Part shown: one piece after another, positions 37,421 through 46,905 of the stretch
Layout of the letters: the number at the start of each line of letters is the position of its first letter
How positions within the stretch are numbered: the first letter of the stretch is position 1
Assembly (NCBI GenBank): GCA_944391575.1
Contig: CALXUC010000001.1
Span: forward strand, 76,841-125,973
Source of the DNA: an uncultured Clostridia bacterium
GTDB taxonomy: Bacteria; Bacillota; Clostridia; TANB77; CAG-508
DNA: 49,133 nucleotides
Direction: 5' to 3'
Program-made: the position numbers and the translations under genes
The notes under the pieces: model-generated
The model's input: only the letters and a program-made list of their open reading frames with translations
What the model was told of the DNA's origin: nothing
Database searches by the model: none

Positions 37421-38107
37421 ATGGCATATTGGTTAGATAGAACAGAAAATTTAATAGGTAAAGAAGCTTTAAATAAATTAGAAAATTCAAATATTGCAAT
37501 TATAGGTATTGGTGGAGTCGGCTCTTTTTGTACTGAAGCATTAGCTCGTTTAGGTATTAAGAATATTACATTAATAGATAAAGATGTTGTAGATATTACT
37601 AATATAAACAGGCAACTTATTGCTGATACTACAACTGTTGGAAAATTAAAGGTAGATGTAATGAAAGAACGTATATTAAAAATAAATCCCAATGCAAATG
37701 TTACTACTTTTCCAGTTTTCTTAGATGAAAATAATATACCTTCTTTAATTTCTAAAAATTACGATTATGTAATAGACTGCATAGATAATGTAAATTCTAA
37801 AGTTGCTTTAATAGAATATTGTTATAAAGAAAATATAGAAATAATTTCTGCATTAGGAACTGGCAATAAATTAGACCCTACAAAATTTGAAGTTACAGAC
37901 ATTTCCAAAACTTCTGTATGTCCTCTTGCTAGAATTATAAGAAAAAAATTGAAATCAAAAAATATTGAACATCTAACTGTAGTTTATTCTAGAGAAGAAC
38001 CTATAAAAATAGAAAATTCAAAATCTCCTGCAAGTATTTCTTTTGTTCCAAGTACGGCAGGTTTAATAATAGCAAGTGTAGTTGCAGAAAAATTAACTTC
38101 AAAGTAA
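37421..38107 (+). CDS. tcdA: tRNA threonylcarbamoyladenosine dehydratase (ThiF/E1-like)
   Basis: ATP-dependent enzyme that cyclises t6A37 of tRNA to ct6A. About 228 aa from MAYWLDRTENLIG. The nucleotide-binding motif is IGIGGVGSF, then DKDVVDITNINRQ and DCIDNVNSK, as in the TcdA/YgdL group of the E1 superfamily. The start at 37421 was chosen because AAAGGA abuts an ATG 12 bases upstream. Upstream lies a TATAAT box (about 37381). The next gene, an XRE regulator, is 125 bases downstream. Confidence 0.92.
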   Translation: MAYWLDRTENLIGKEALNKLENSNIAIIGIGGVGSFCTEALARLGIKNITLIDKDVVDITNINRQLIADTTTVGKLKVDVMKERILKINPNANVTTFPVFLDENNIPSLISKNYDYVIDCIDNVNSKVALIEYCYKENIEIISALGTGNKLDPTKFEVTDISKTSVCPLARIIRKKLKSKNIEHLTVVYSREEPIKIENSKSPASISFVPSTAGLIIASVVAEKLTSK

Positions 38108-38232
38108 ACTTTGTTATCTATGTTTCTGTAAATTATGCAAATTTAATGTTATTATATTACAAATTATGATTAACTATATATTAAAAAGAGGAATATATTA
38201 AACTTTTCCTCAAGAAAGGAATGAGATAAAAA

Positions 38233-38571
38233 ATGGAATTAGATTATAATGTAATAGGTGAACGTTTAAGAAAAGCAAGACTTGAGAAAAATTATACTCA
38301 AGAATACTTGGCTGAAAGGATGAATGTTTCTGTAGCATTTTTAAGCAGAATTGAACGCGGAAGCTCTCATATTAATTTAAAAAGATTAACTGAAATTTGT
38401 AAACTTTTAGAGATATCAGAAGGTGAAGTTTTAAACGGTTCTGTTACTAATCCTGAAACTTATTTAATATCAGAATTCAACTTATTATTTAAAGGTTGCC
38501 CTCCTGAAAAATTAAAATTAATTTATAATATTGCAAAATTAATTATTAAAGATGGGTCAGATAAAAAATAA
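38233..38571 (+). CDS. XRE-family helix-turn-helix regulator
   Basis: 112 aa. The N-terminal HTH_3 domain (about residues 8-62) reads GERLRKARLEKNYTQEYLAERMNVS then FLSRIERG, a complete helix-turn-helix. The C-terminal half (GCPPEKLKLIYNIAKLIIK) is a short helical domain shared by many small clostridial XRE regulators. AGAAAGGAATGA precedes the ATG. A repeat element begins 5 bases after its stop and pflB follows; whether it controls pflB is open. Confidence 0.85.
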   Translation: MELDYNVIGERLRKARLEKNYTQEYLAERMNVSVAFLSRIERGSSHINLKRLTEICKLLEISEGEVLNGSVTNPETYLISEFNLLFKGCPPEKLKLIYNIAKLIIKDGSDKK

Positions 38572-38575
38572 TAAT

Positions 38576-38700
38576 GTTACAATTCAGTAATAGAACATAT
38601 AACTTTTGCAAAAACTTGATATATAGCTATTTGCAAGTCAAGACCCGGATTGTGGCGCCCTAGCTATGTTTTGACTAAAAATAGCTATATATCAAGTTTT
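38576..38700 (+). repeat. Intergenic inverted-repeat element, subfamily A, copy 10
   Basis: Left terminal repeat GTTACAATTCAG (38576-38587), then the hairpin AAAACTTGATATATAGC ... complement (38611-38700) with a canonical plus-strand core. The right terminal repeat is lost. Between the XRE and pflB genes. Confidence 0.92.
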
Positions 38701-38758
38701 GCCAAATGCTATAAAATATATTTAGCAAGAAAAAATATAATATATTGCGAATATTATT

Positions 38759-38809
38759 AAAATAAATATCAATAATATTATTGATATTTATTTTGTTCTA
38801 TGATATATT
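38759..38809 (+). promoter_or_regulatory. pflB promoter with overlapping 36-bp palindrome
   Basis: 38759-38794 is a perfect palindrome centred on AATATT, containing ATCAAT and ATTGAT half sites. The -35 box TTGATA (38781-38786) lies inside its right arm, followed by a 17-bp spacer and TATATT (38804-38809). The overlap suggests an operator that blocks or recruits polymerase; a redox or anaerobic regulator is plausible but not shown. Confidence 0.6.
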
Positions 38810-38850
38810 AATAATGTTGTTTAAATTTATTTTTAAGGAGGAATTTAATA

Positions 38851-41085
38851 ATGGAATTTAAAGAATGGGAAGGTTTTAATGGCGGAAGTTGGAAGAAAGA
38901 AATCAATGTTAGAGATTTTATACAAACTAATTATCACCCATATAATGGTGATTCTAGCTTTTTAGCAGATCCAACTGAAAGAACAAAAAAACTTTGGGAT
39001 AAAGTTTTAGATTTATATAAAAAAGAAACTGAAAATAATGGAGTTTTAGACATAGATACAGATACTGCTTCTACTATTACTAGCCACAAAGCTGGGTATA
39101 TTGAAAAAGATTTAGAGCAAATTGTAGGCTTACAAACTGATGCTCCTTTAAAAAGAGCTATTATGCCTGCTGGTGGTTATCGAATCGTAGAAAAATCTTG
39201 CTCTGCATATAACAGAGAAGTTTCTAAAGAAATAAAAGAAATATATACAAAACATCGTAAAACTCATAATGATGGCGTATTTGAAGCATATACAAAAGAA
39301 ATTAGAGCTGCTCGTTCTTCTCACATTATAACAGGTTTACCAGATGGATATGGTCGTGGTAGAATTATTGGTGATTACAGAAGAGTTGCTTTATATGGTA
39401 TAGATGCTTTAATAGAAGATAAACAAAGAGTATTTGATAATATGACTCTTGTAACTATAGATGAAGATATTATAAGAGAACGTGAAGAAATATCAGATCA
39501 AATCGCTTCTTTAAAAGAATTAAAAGAGATGGCTTCATTCTATGGCTTCGATATTTCTAAACCTGCAAGTAATGCAAAAGAAGCTGTACAATGGACATAT
39601 TTTGCTTACCTTGGCGCAACAAAAGAGCAAAATGGTGCAGCTATGAGTTTAGGTAGAACTTCTACTTTCCTTGATATTTATTTTGAAAGAGATTTACAAA
39701 ATAATGTTATAACTGAAGAAGAAGCTCAAGAAATTATAGATCATTTCGTTATGAAATTAAGAATGATTAGATTTTTAAGAACTCCAGAATATGATGAATT
39801 ATTCAGCGGAGACCCAGTATGGGTAACAGAATCTATTGGTGGTATGGGCATTGATGGTAGAACTTTAGTTACTAAAAATTCCTTCAGAATTTTACACACA
39901 TTAGTTAACTTAGGGCCTGCTCCAGAACCAAACTTAACTATCTTATGGTCTACTCGCCTACCAGAAAGCTTTAAAAAATATTGTACAGAATTATCTATAA
40001 AAACAAGTTCTATACAATATGAAAATGACGATTTAATGCGTGAATACTGGGGCGATGATTATGGTATTGCTTGTTGTGTTTCTGCAATGAGAATAGGAAA
40101 ACAAATGCAATTTTTTGGAGCTAGATGTAATTTAGCTAAAACATTACTATACGCTATAAATGGTGGTAAAGATGAAATAACTGGTAAACAAGTAGCACCT
40201 ATTTTTGAATCTATTAAGAGTGAATACTTAAATTATGACGAAGTAATGCAAAAATTTGACCAAATGATGGATTGGGTTGCAAAAGTATATATAAATGCTT
40301 TAAATATTATCCATTTTATGCATGATAAATATAATTATGAAAAGCTAGAAATGGCTTTACATGATAAAGATATTTTAAGAACTATGGCTTGTGGTATTGC
40401 TGGTTTATCCGTAGTAGCAGACTCTTTATCTGCAATAAAATATGCTAAAGTTAAAGTTTTAAGAAATGAAAGCGGATTAGCTACAGATTTTGCAGTAGAA
40501 GGAGATTTTCCTAAATACGGTAACGATGATGACAGAGTAGATAATATTGCTGTAGATGTTGTTAAAAGATTTATGAATAAATTAAGACAACAAAAAACTT
40601 ACAGAAATTCTGTGCCTACACTCTCTATCCTTACAATAACATCAAATGTCGTATACGGCAAAAATACAGGAAATACTCCAGACGGAAGACGTGCAGGAGC
40701 TCCTTTCGGACCAGGTGCTAACCCACTTCACGGAAGAGATACAAATGGTGCTTTAGCAGTAATGAACACTATTTCTAAATTACCATATAATGATTCAGAA
40801 GATGGAATATCTTTCACTTTTGCAATCATACCAAGCGCATTAGGAAAAACAGAAGAAGCAAAAATATATAACTTAACAGCTTTACTTGACGGATATTTTT
40901 CAAAATCAAGTCACCATATAAATGTTAATGTATTCGATAGACATTTATTAGAAGACGCAATGGAACACCCAGAAAAATACCCACAACTAACAATAAGAGT
41001 ATCAGGATATGCTGTTAAATTTACAAAACTTACTCGTGAACAACAACTTGATGTTATAAATAGAACTATACACGAAACTATATAA
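38851..41085 (+). CDS. pflB: Pyruvate formate-lyase (formate C-acetyltransferase)
   Basis: Glycyl-radical enzyme turning pyruvate and CoA into acetyl-CoA and formate. 744 aa, normal length. The catalytic Cys pair is Cys408-Cys409 in [10 protein letters not shown]. The radical glycine is Gly719 in [13 protein letters not shown]. Other PFL features include [11 protein letters not shown] and [24 protein letters not shown] ribosome binding site. Its activase gene follows 88 bases later, as in most anaerobes. Oxygen-sensitive, so it marks an anaerobic fermentative lifestyle. Confidence 0.98.
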   Translation: MEFKEWEGFNGGSWKKEINVRDFIQTNYHPYNGDSSFLADPTERTKKLWDKVLDLYKKETENNGVLDIDTDTASTITSHKAGYIEKDLEQIVGLQTDAPLKRAIMPAGGYRIVEKSCSAYNREVSKEIKEIYTKHRKTHNDGVFEAYTKEIRAARSSHIITGLPDGYGRGRIIGDYRRVALYGIDALIEDKQRVFDNMTLVTIDEDIIREREEISDQIASLKELKEMASFYGFDISKPASNAKEAVQWTYFAYLGATKEQNGAAMSLGRTSTFLDIYFERDLQNNVITEEEAQEIIDHFVMKLRMIRFLRTPEYDELFSGDPVWVTESIGGMGIDGRTLVTKNSFRILHTLVNLGPAPEPNLTILWSTRLPESFKKYCTELSIKTSSIQYENDDLMREYWGDDYGIACCVSAMRIGKQMQFFGARCNLAKTLLYAINGGKDEITGKQVAPIFESIKSEYLNYDEVMQKFDQMMDWVAKVYINALNIIHFMHDKYNYEKLEMALHDKDILRTMACGIAGLSVVADSLSAIKYAKVKVLRNESGLATDFAVEGDFPKYGNDDDRVDNIAVDVVKRFMNKLRQQKTYRNSVPTLSILTITSNVVYGKNTGNTPDGRRAGAPFGPGANPLHGRDTNGALAVMNTISKLPYNDSEDGISFTFAIIPSALGKTEEAKIYNLTALLDGYFSKSSHHINVNVFDRHLLEDAMEHPEKYPQLTIRVSGYAVKFTKLTREQQLDVINRTIHETI

Positions 41086-41173
41086 TAAACATTATTATTA
41101 AAGTTAAGTTATTTTAAATATAAATTTTGCAGAGTAAGATTATTCATAATAAAATATAGAAAGGATTATATTT

Positions 41174-41896
41174 ATGAAGGAGATTACAGCAAACGTACAC
41201 TCATTTGAAACTTTTGGTACTGTAGATGGTCCTGGTATTAGATTTGTTTTATTTTTACAAGGATGCCATTTAGGTTGTTTATATTGCCACAATAAGGATT
41301 CATGCAGTATTGGTACAGGTCAAAATATGACATTAACAGAAATCGTAGAAAAAATAGATAGATATAAAGAATATATTATAAATTCTAATGGTGGAGTAAC
41401 AGTCTCAGGCGGTGAACCGCTTTTACAACCAGAATTTGTTGCAGAATTTTTTAAATGTTTAAAGAAAAAAGGATACCATACTGCATTAGATACATCAGGA
41501 GCCTTGCCCATTTCTAGTAAAATTAACGAAGTTTTAAAATACACAGATTTAGTTTTATTAGACATTAAGCATATAGACAATGAAAAATGTATTAAATTAA
41601 CTGGGAAGCCAAACACTTATACTTTAGAATTTGCAAAATATTTAAGTGATAACAATATAAAAATGTGGATTAGACAAGTTTTAGTACCGGGGTATACTGA
41701 TGATGAAAAAGACTTGCTACAATTAAAAGATTTTATATCTACATTAAAAACAGTAGAAAACATAGAAATTTTACCTTACCATACTATGGGAAAATATAAA
41801 TGGGAAGAATTAGGATTTAAATATCAGTTAAATGATGTACCTGCTGCTACTGTGGAAGATATATTAAGAGCTAAAAAAATATTAGGATTAAATTAA
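41174..41896 (+). CDS. pflA: Pyruvate formate-lyase activating enzyme
   Basis: Radical SAM protein that makes the glycyl radical on PflB. 240 aa. The 4Fe-4S cysteines are Cys31, Cys35 and Cys38 (GCHLGCLYCHN, the CxxxCxxC motif). The SAM-binding GGE motif is in GGVTVSGGEPLLQ, and LDTSGALP, LLDIKHID and IRQVLVPGYTD follow the family. Located immediately after pflB with its own AGAAAGGA site. Confidence 0.97.
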   Translation: MKEITANVHSFETFGTVDGPGIRFVLFLQGCHLGCLYCHNKDSCSIGTGQNMTLTEIVEKIDRYKEYIINSNGGVTVSGGEPLLQPEFVAEFFKCLKKKGYHTALDTSGALPISSKINEVLKYTDLVLLDIKHIDNEKCIKLTGKPNTYTLEFAKYLSDNNIKMWIRQVLVPGYTDDEKDLLQLKDFISTLKTVENIEILPYHTMGKYKWEELGFKYQLNDVPAATVEDILRAKKILGLN

Positions 41897-41920
41897 TTAT
41901 ATCCTTTTATAATTAAAAAG

Positions 41921-42041
41921 TTGATATATAGCTATTTGCAAGTCAAGACCCGGATTGTGGTGCCCTAGCTATGTTTTGACTAAAAATAGCTATATATCAA
42001 GGTTTGTAAAAGTTATACATTCTCTTACTGAATTATAACTT
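41921..42041 (+). repeat. Intergenic inverted-repeat element, subfamily A, copy 11
   Basis: Hairpin 41921-42000 (TTGATATATAGC ... complement) with a plus-strand core. A right terminal repeat CTGAATTATAACT is at 42028-42040, followed by a second partial copy of that end (CTGAATTATAGC) before 42059. The left end is missing. Between the convergent pflA and surface-protein genes. Confidence 0.88.
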
Positions 42042-42058
42042 TACTGAATTATAGCTAT

Positions 42059-42091
42059 TTCAGAGTATACTACAAAATAGTATACTCTGAA
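42059..42091. terminator. Palindromic terminator between convergent genes
   Basis: Perfect 14-bp stem TTCAGAGTATACTA / TAGTATACTCTGAA with a 5-nt loop. No strong T-run on either side, so termination is inferred from its place between convergent transcription units. Confidence 0.55.
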
Positions 42092-42158
42092 ATTATATCT
42101 TTAATATCAAATTTTATTTAATATTTAAAGTTAGAATGGAGTCAAATAGATTGTATTT

Positions 42159-43916
42159 TTAATATCCTGTCTTTGGTAATTTTTTCACAATATTATTTTC
42201 TGATTGTGCTTTTATTGTAGAATTTGTATTTACATTTTGAATATTATTATTTGCATTTGTATTTTCTATATTAGTATTAGTGTTTGTGTTTTGTATGTTG
42301 CTGTTTGTATTTTTATTATTTATATTTATATCTGCGTTTGTATTTTGTATATTACTATTTGTATTTTTGTTATCTATATTAATATTCGCATCTGTGTTTT
42401 GTATGTTACTATTTACATTTTCATCTTCTACATTTATATTTGCATCTGTATTTTGAATATTACTATTTACATTTTTATCTTCTACATTTATATCTGCATC
42501 TGTATTTTGAATATTGCTATTTTCATCTTGATCTTTAATATTAATATTTACATCTGTATTCCCTACATTTATATTTTTATCATTATCGCTAATATTAATA
42601 TTAGTATCGCTATTATTTTCATTTATATTTTGTTCACCTGTACTAATATTTATATCAGTTTCTGAATGTTCAACATTAACATTAATATCTTCTGTATTTA
42701 TATCCACTTCGCTTTTTTGTACTTTATTATTATTTACTGTTAAAGTTAATACTTTATTTAATTCCATTTTGAATTCTACTAAGCCTTCCATTTTTATGTA
42801 TCCGTTTGCTGCTCTAACTTCTTGTAAATAATATGTACCTGGTTCTATTCCTTCTAATATTACTTCTCCATTTGAATTAGTAATTAAGTTAGAATAAACT
42901 ATTTTTTTATTAGCGTCTAATATATTAAACTCTGTATCTTTTATAGGTTCTTTTGTTTCACCATCTTTTTTTATTATAATAATTTTACTATTATTTGTAG
43001 TAAAAGTTTCTGTTATACTACCTTTTCCATCTTCATATGGATTAGCTGCTAAAGCATAATCTTGATAACCTGCTGGCGCTTTACCATAATATACGGGACA
43101 TGTTCTTAATTTAGAAGTTACATTTATTGTAAATGAGCCTTCTTGAACATTATGATTTATTGGAATTAAAACTTTAAATTTTTCTGAATTTCCAAAAGTA
43201 GTTTTATCTTGATTATTCAAATTAACTATTCTAGTATCTTCTGGCATATTTGCTGAGGTTATAGACACTTGAAACTCATTATATTCCGCTTCTGTTCTTA
43301 TTGAATAAGTTTTTGAAATATAATTTTTATCTATATTATCAACTTGCCATTTATTAGATTCGTCAATTATATCTATTACTTTACTTGGTCTTGTTTCGTT
43401 ACTATTTCTAGCATTATTAACAAGTCTTTTTAATAAATTTAAAGTTCTTTCTCCGGCTTCACCTATAGCAGTATACCTTGTAAAGTTATCTCCGTCATTT
43501 CCATATAATATACAATATACAGCTTGCTTTGTAGCAACGAAAGCTTCGTTTATCGAGTTTACCCCCAACTCTTGTAAACTCACATATGGATAACTATTAG
43601 AAATAACTCTCCAAATTAATGTATTTGTTAATGTGTCTTGTACTTCAACATTATAAAAGTCTAGTTCACCTTCATTTTCACCTATTCCAGGTATATCTCT
43701 TTCAAGACAGTAAGCAGGCTGTTCTACTCTTCCATCATAATATGAAACTCTAACACATCCTACAGTATAGCCATTATACTTTAGCAAAGATTCACACCTC
43801 CCTTCCGTATATACTCTTACTACTTTTCCATCTACAGCACTAACTGCACCTGGTAAAACTATATTTAATAATAAAATTATTATCATACCTACTACTAAAA
43901 CTTTTTTCTGTATCAT
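42159..43916 (-). CDS. Thioester-domain (TQXA) and CnaB surface protein with truncated LPXTG end
   Basis: About 585 aa. Signal peptide MIQKKVLVVGMIIILLLN to AVSA. A thioester domain is indicated by Cys in QPAYCLE and the Gln in ATKQAVYC, a pair known to form a Cys-Gln thioester that bonds host ligands. A CnaB-type domain (about 320-400) has Lys in IIIIKKDGE and Glu in YLQEVRA for an isopeptide bond. An Asn-rich repeat stalk follows (six 54-bp units). The end reads KKLPKTGY and stops, with no transmembrane helix or basic tail. The start at 43916 has GAGGAA; the upstream GTG at 43931 does not. The gene overlaps the sortase gene by about 77 bases. Confidence 0.85.
   Translation of the reverse strand: MIQKKVLVVGMIIILLLNIVLPGAVSAVDGKVVRVYTEGRCESLLKYNGYTVGCVRVSYYDGRVEQPAYCLERDIPGIGENEGELDFYNVEVQDTLTNTLIWRVISNSYPYVSLQELGVNSINEAFVATKQAVYCILYGNDGDNFTRYTAIGEAGERTLNLLKRLVNNARNSNETRPSKVIDIIDESNKWQVDNIDKNYISKTYSIRTEAEYNEFQVSITSANMPEDTRIVNLNNQDKTTFGNSEKFKVLIPINHNVQEGSFTINVTSKLRTCPVYYGKAPAGYQDYALAANPYEDGKGSITETFTTNNSKIIIIKKDGETKEPIKDTEFNILDANKKIVYSNLITNSNGEVILEGIEPGTYYLQEVRAANGYIKMEGLVEFKMELNKVLTLTVNNNKVQKSEVDINTEDINVNVEHSETDINISTGEQNINENNSDTNINISDNDKNINVGNTDVNINIKDQDENSNIQNTDADINVEDKNVNSNIQNTDANINVEDENVNSNIQNTDANINIDNKNTNSNIQNTNADININNKNTNSNIQNTNTNTNIENTNANNNIQNVNTNSTIKAQSENNIVKKLPKTGY
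42230..42533 (-). repeat. 54-bp tandem repeats in the stalk of the surface protein
   Basis: Five full 18-codon units of the form NSNIQNTDANINVEDENV plus a partial sixth; the units nearest the C-terminus are the most diverged. Looser Asn-rich repeats extend upstream to about 42660. Copy number could change by slippage. Confidence 0.85.
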
Positions 43917-44571
43917 TAATAAATTCCTCACTTTCTTTATATGCCTGTACGCATAGTCTATATTCTGGTTTGTTCCTTACACAAGTAATTAGTGTAATTA
44001 TATCTTCGTCTGTATTTCCTAAATAAGTCCAATCAGTATCTTTTATAATATTAATAGATTCTACTTTATACGTTTTTATAAAATTATCTATTCTATAATT
44101 TATGTATTCCCCCTTTTCGACCTTATCTAAATTTTCAAAATAGTTAACTGGATATCCTCTATTATGCGCTGCTAACCCTACATTTCCATTGAAAATATTA
44201 GTTTCTTCAAAATGGCCTATATACTTATTTAAATTTTCTACATCTGTACCTTCATTTATATCTGCAAAAAGATCTATACTTTCGATGCTTAAAGTCCAAA
44301 CCTTTATAGCATTTTTACTAATTTTATCTAGTAGTATTTTTTCAGAAAAATATTTATTATAAAAATGTGTGTTTACATATTCTTTTAAAATATTCTCCCT
44401 TATATCTTTTGTTACATCAATAAAACTAACTTCTTCTCCAATTTCTTTTGTGTTTAATATACTTTTTTCTATTATTTCATCTTTAGTTTGCATGATAAAA
44501 ATATTAATCAATAATAGTAATAATATTGATATAAAAACAATTATACTTTCTAGTCTCTCTCCTATTCGCAT
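43840..44571 (-). CDS. Sortase (class D/E-like transpeptidase)
   Basis: About 243 aa. One N-terminal membrane helix (about residues 10-28) anchors it with the catalytic domain outside. The catalytic His is in LAAHNRG, the Cys in TLITCV and the Arg in PEYRLCVQAY, the standard sortase triad. It cleaves LPXTG-type signals and joins the Thr to cell wall or pilin lysine. The adjacent, overlapping surface protein ending LPKTGY is the obvious substrate. The residues after the triad (about 35) are coded in the overlap with that gene. Confidence 0.9.
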   Translation of the reverse strand: MRIGERLESIIVFISILLLLLINIFIMQTKDEIIEKSILNTKEIGEEVSFIDVTKDIRENILKEYVNTHFYNKYFSEKILLDKISKNAIKVWTLSIESIDLFADINEGTDVENLNKYIGHFEETNIFNGNVGLAAHNRGYPVNYFENLDKVEKGEYINYRIDNFIKTYKVESINIIKDTDWTYLGNTDEDIITLITCVRNKPEYRLCVQAYKESEEFINDTEKSFSSRYDNNFIIKYSFTRCS

Positions 44572-44698
44572 CACCTCAATTCTTTTTGAATCTTAATTTC
44601 GGATAATCAACTTAAGACTATAAGTTGTTTTTTTAGATATTAAATTGCAATTTATCTATGCTTTTATGTTACCACAGATTTTCAATTTTGTAAAGAAA

Positions 44699-44736
44699 AA
44701 TCGTACGTCAAATTCTTACAAAATTCGACATACGAT
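44699..44736 (-). terminator. Terminator of the cysteine synthase gene
   Basis: On the minus strand ATCGTATGTC pairs with GACGTACGAT (one wobble) and TTTTT follows. Directly downstream of the gene ending at 44769. Confidence 0.8.
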
Positions 44737-44768
44737 ATTGAAAGTGCTTTTATTTCAAGGTTTTTGAG

Positions 44769-45719
44769 TTACAGTATCATCTCATAACCCAATAAATTTA
44801 TTCTATTTGAAAGTAATTTTTTATCATCGGAAATATCTTTTGACAAATCTGTTGATAAATATTTTTTATTATCATCTACAAAAACTGTAACTGTATTTTT
44901 ATTTATTTTATCTCTTAATAAAACTGCTCCTAAAAAATTAGCTCCACTTGAAATTCCAACACCTAATCCTAATTTTGAAGATAATAATCTTGCCATATTT
45001 ATAGCGTCATCATCATCAACTAAAATAATTTCGTCTATTTTTTCTTTATCAACAATTTTAGGAACAAATTCATCGCCTATTCCCTCTATTTTATGCTCTC
45101 CATATATTTTATTTTGAGATAACATTGGCATAATAGATGGCTCTAATGCAGCTACTATAACGTCCTTATTACTTTCTTTTAATCTTTTTGAAACTCCCAT
45201 AAGAGTTCCTCCAGTTCCTACACCAGATACAAATCCACTAATAACTTCTGGCACATCTTCTAATAATTCTTTTCCAGTTGTTTCATAATGTGCTATTACA
45301 TTATTATAATTTTCAAATTGATTTAAATAGTATCCATTAGTATTATCTTTAGCCTTTCTAGCTTCTTCGATGCATCTTATAAATCCACCTTCTTCTTTAG
45401 AAAAACACGTAATTTCTGCTCCATACAATTTCATTATTTTTTTACGTTCTTCACTTACCCAATCTGGCATAAAAATATGAACTTTATGACCTAATTTAGC
45501 TCCCACACTTGCTAAAGCTATACCCGTATTTCCACTTGTAGCTTCATATAAAGTCATATTTTCCTTTATCTCGTTATTCTCTATTGCTTTATCTATAATA
45601 TATTTGACTACTCTATCTTTTATACTTCCAGTAACATTAAAATATTCTAATTTTGTGTATATATAATATTTTTTGTTTTTATATTCATAATTTATTTTGA
45701 TTAAAGGCGTATTTGTCAT
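44769..45719 (-). CDS. cysK: Cysteine synthase family PLP enzyme
   Basis: Beta-replacement enzyme, O-acetylserine plus sulfide to cysteine. About 316 aa from MTNTPLIKINYEY, with AAAGGAG upstream; the open frame further up to 45773 is not used. The PLP Lys is in FNVTGSIKDRV, the substrate loop is EATSGNTGIALA and the phosphate loop is SGVGTGGTLMGV. It is somewhat divergent from standard CysK, so a related role (cystathionine beta-synthase-like or other PLP activity) is possible. It lies next to suf genes, which need cysteine sulfur. Confidence 0.88.
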   Translation of the reverse strand: MTNTPLIKINYEYKNKKYYIYTKLEYFNVTGSIKDRVVKYIIDKAIENNEIKENMTLYEATSGNTGIALASVGAKLGHKVHIFMPDWVSEERKKIMKLYGAEITCFSKEEGGFIRCIEEARKAKDNTNGYYLNQFENYNNVIAHYETTGKELLEDVPEVISGFVSGVGTGGTLMGVSKRLKESNKDVIVAALEPSIMPMLSQNKIYGEHKIEGIGDEFVPKIVDKEKIDEIILVDDDDAINMARLLSSKLGLGVGISSGANFLGAVLLRDKINKNTVTVFVDDNKKYLSTDLSKDISDDKKLLSNRINLLGYEMIL

Positions 45720-45830
45720 GTCATCACTCCTTTTAATATTATAAACATTTAATAATATTATATTCTTAATCATATTTTGTGTTACTTGAAATTCATATTA
45801 CAATCTATTACAGTTTAGTAAAAAAATTAT

Positions 45831-45922
45831 AAAAACTTGATATATAGCTATTTTTAGTCAAAACATAGCTAGGGCGCCACAATCTGGGTCTTGACTTGCA
45901 AATAGCTATATATCAAGTTTTT
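45831..45922 (-). repeat. Intergenic inverted-repeat element, subfamily A, copy 12
   Basis: AAAAACTTGATATATAGC pairs with its complement ending AAGTTTTT. The minus-strand core has one change, GACCCAGATTGT for GACCCGGATTGT. Between the sufB-like and cysteine synthase genes. Confidence 0.92.
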
Positions 45923-45942
45923 GTTATTGAATTTCTATTATA

Positions 45943-46884
45943 TCATTTTAAAAACCCATTTATAATTTCATTTTCTGCTTCTTTTTCTGATAATCCTAAT
46001 GTCATTAATTTTATTAGTTGATCTCCTGCTATTTTTCCTATTGCTGCTTCATGTATTAAGTTTGCATCTACATTATTAGCAGTTATTTCTGGTGTTGCTT
46101 TTACTACTGCATTATCTTTTATAATAGCATCACATTCTACATGTGCAAATGATTTTGAATTACCGTATACTTTCGATATAAATTCTTGCTTAGAATTTTC
46201 TGTTGCTACACTTCTTGAAGTTACATGTGTACTTGCGTTTTCTCCATTTAATGTTACTTCAAAAATTGTTTTTGCATATTCATTTTCATTTGTCATTATT
46301 TTTTCAGTTACTACAAAGTTAGTATTTTCTCCTAAAACTGCTTTTGTTATTCTTTCAGTTGATGTAACTCCCTTTATTTGTATGCTTTTCATATCCATTT
46401 TACTATTAGCTTTCATATATACTTCTGTTACAGGATTTAAATTTTTATTTCCATCACCACTACCTTCTGCATAGTGATTTTCTATATATTTTACATTAGC
46501 TCCTTCTTCTAAATAAAATCTATGAATTCCATTATGCTCTGAATGTTCATGTGATTCATTATGAATTCCACACCCTGCTATTATTGTTACATTAGCGTTT
46601 TTACCTACATGAAAATCATTATATACTACATCTTTTAATCCACTTTTTGTTATTATAACTGGTATGTGTATAAACTCATTTTTAGTATTCTCTTTTACTA
46701 TTATATCTATACCTGAAACATCTTTTTTTGTTACAATATTTACATTTTCCGTTATTTGCCTTTCTACTGCTTGTCCATCTTTTCTAATATTATATGCTCC
46801 TTTTTTTATATCTGAAATATCTTCATGATTAGATACTTCTTGCAATAATTTATTATCTATTTCATTTAAATCTTCTTTATTCAT
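45943..46884 (-). CDS. sufB: SufB/SufD family Fe-S scaffold protein
   Basis: 313 aa beta-helix protein of the SufBD family, shorter than classical SufB (about 470 aa). It carries TIIAGCGIHNESHEHSEHNG (a Cys and several His), YIENHYAEGSG, the core of the SufBD beta-helix, and ends with EAAIGKIAGDQLIKLMTLGLSEKEAENEIINGF, the family C-terminus. It is the only scaffold component next to sufC, with 21 bases between them. This is the two-gene SmsCB-like layout reported for archaea and anaerobes; sufS, sufU and sufD are absent here. Confidence 0.9.
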   Translation of the reverse strand: MNKEDLNEIDNKLLQEVSNHEDISDIKKGAYNIRKDGQAVERQITENVNIVTKKDVSGIDIIVKENTKNEFIHIPVIITKSGLKDVVYNDFHVGKNANVTIIAGCGIHNESHEHSEHNGIHRFYLEEGANVKYIENHYAEGSGDGNKNLNPVTEVYMKANSKMDMKSIQIKGVTSTERITKAVLGENTNFVVTEKIMTNENEYAKTIFEVTLNGENASTHVTSRSVATENSKQEFISKVYGNSKSFAHVECDAIIKDNAVVKATPEITANNVDANLIHEAAIGKIAGDQLIKLMTLGLSEKEAENEIINGFLK

Positions 46885-46905
46885 TTACTCATCTCCTATT
46901 CCTTA

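Noticed and set aside
42204..42665. 153-aa plus-strand open frame opposite the surface-protein repeats
   Set aside because: Its Ile/Cys/Tyr periodicity is the reverse complement of the 54-bp Asn-rich repeats; a shadow of the real gene.
44369..44596. Plus-strand ORF across the sortase start
   Set aside because: No ribosome binding site, and it is antisense to a clear sortase gene.
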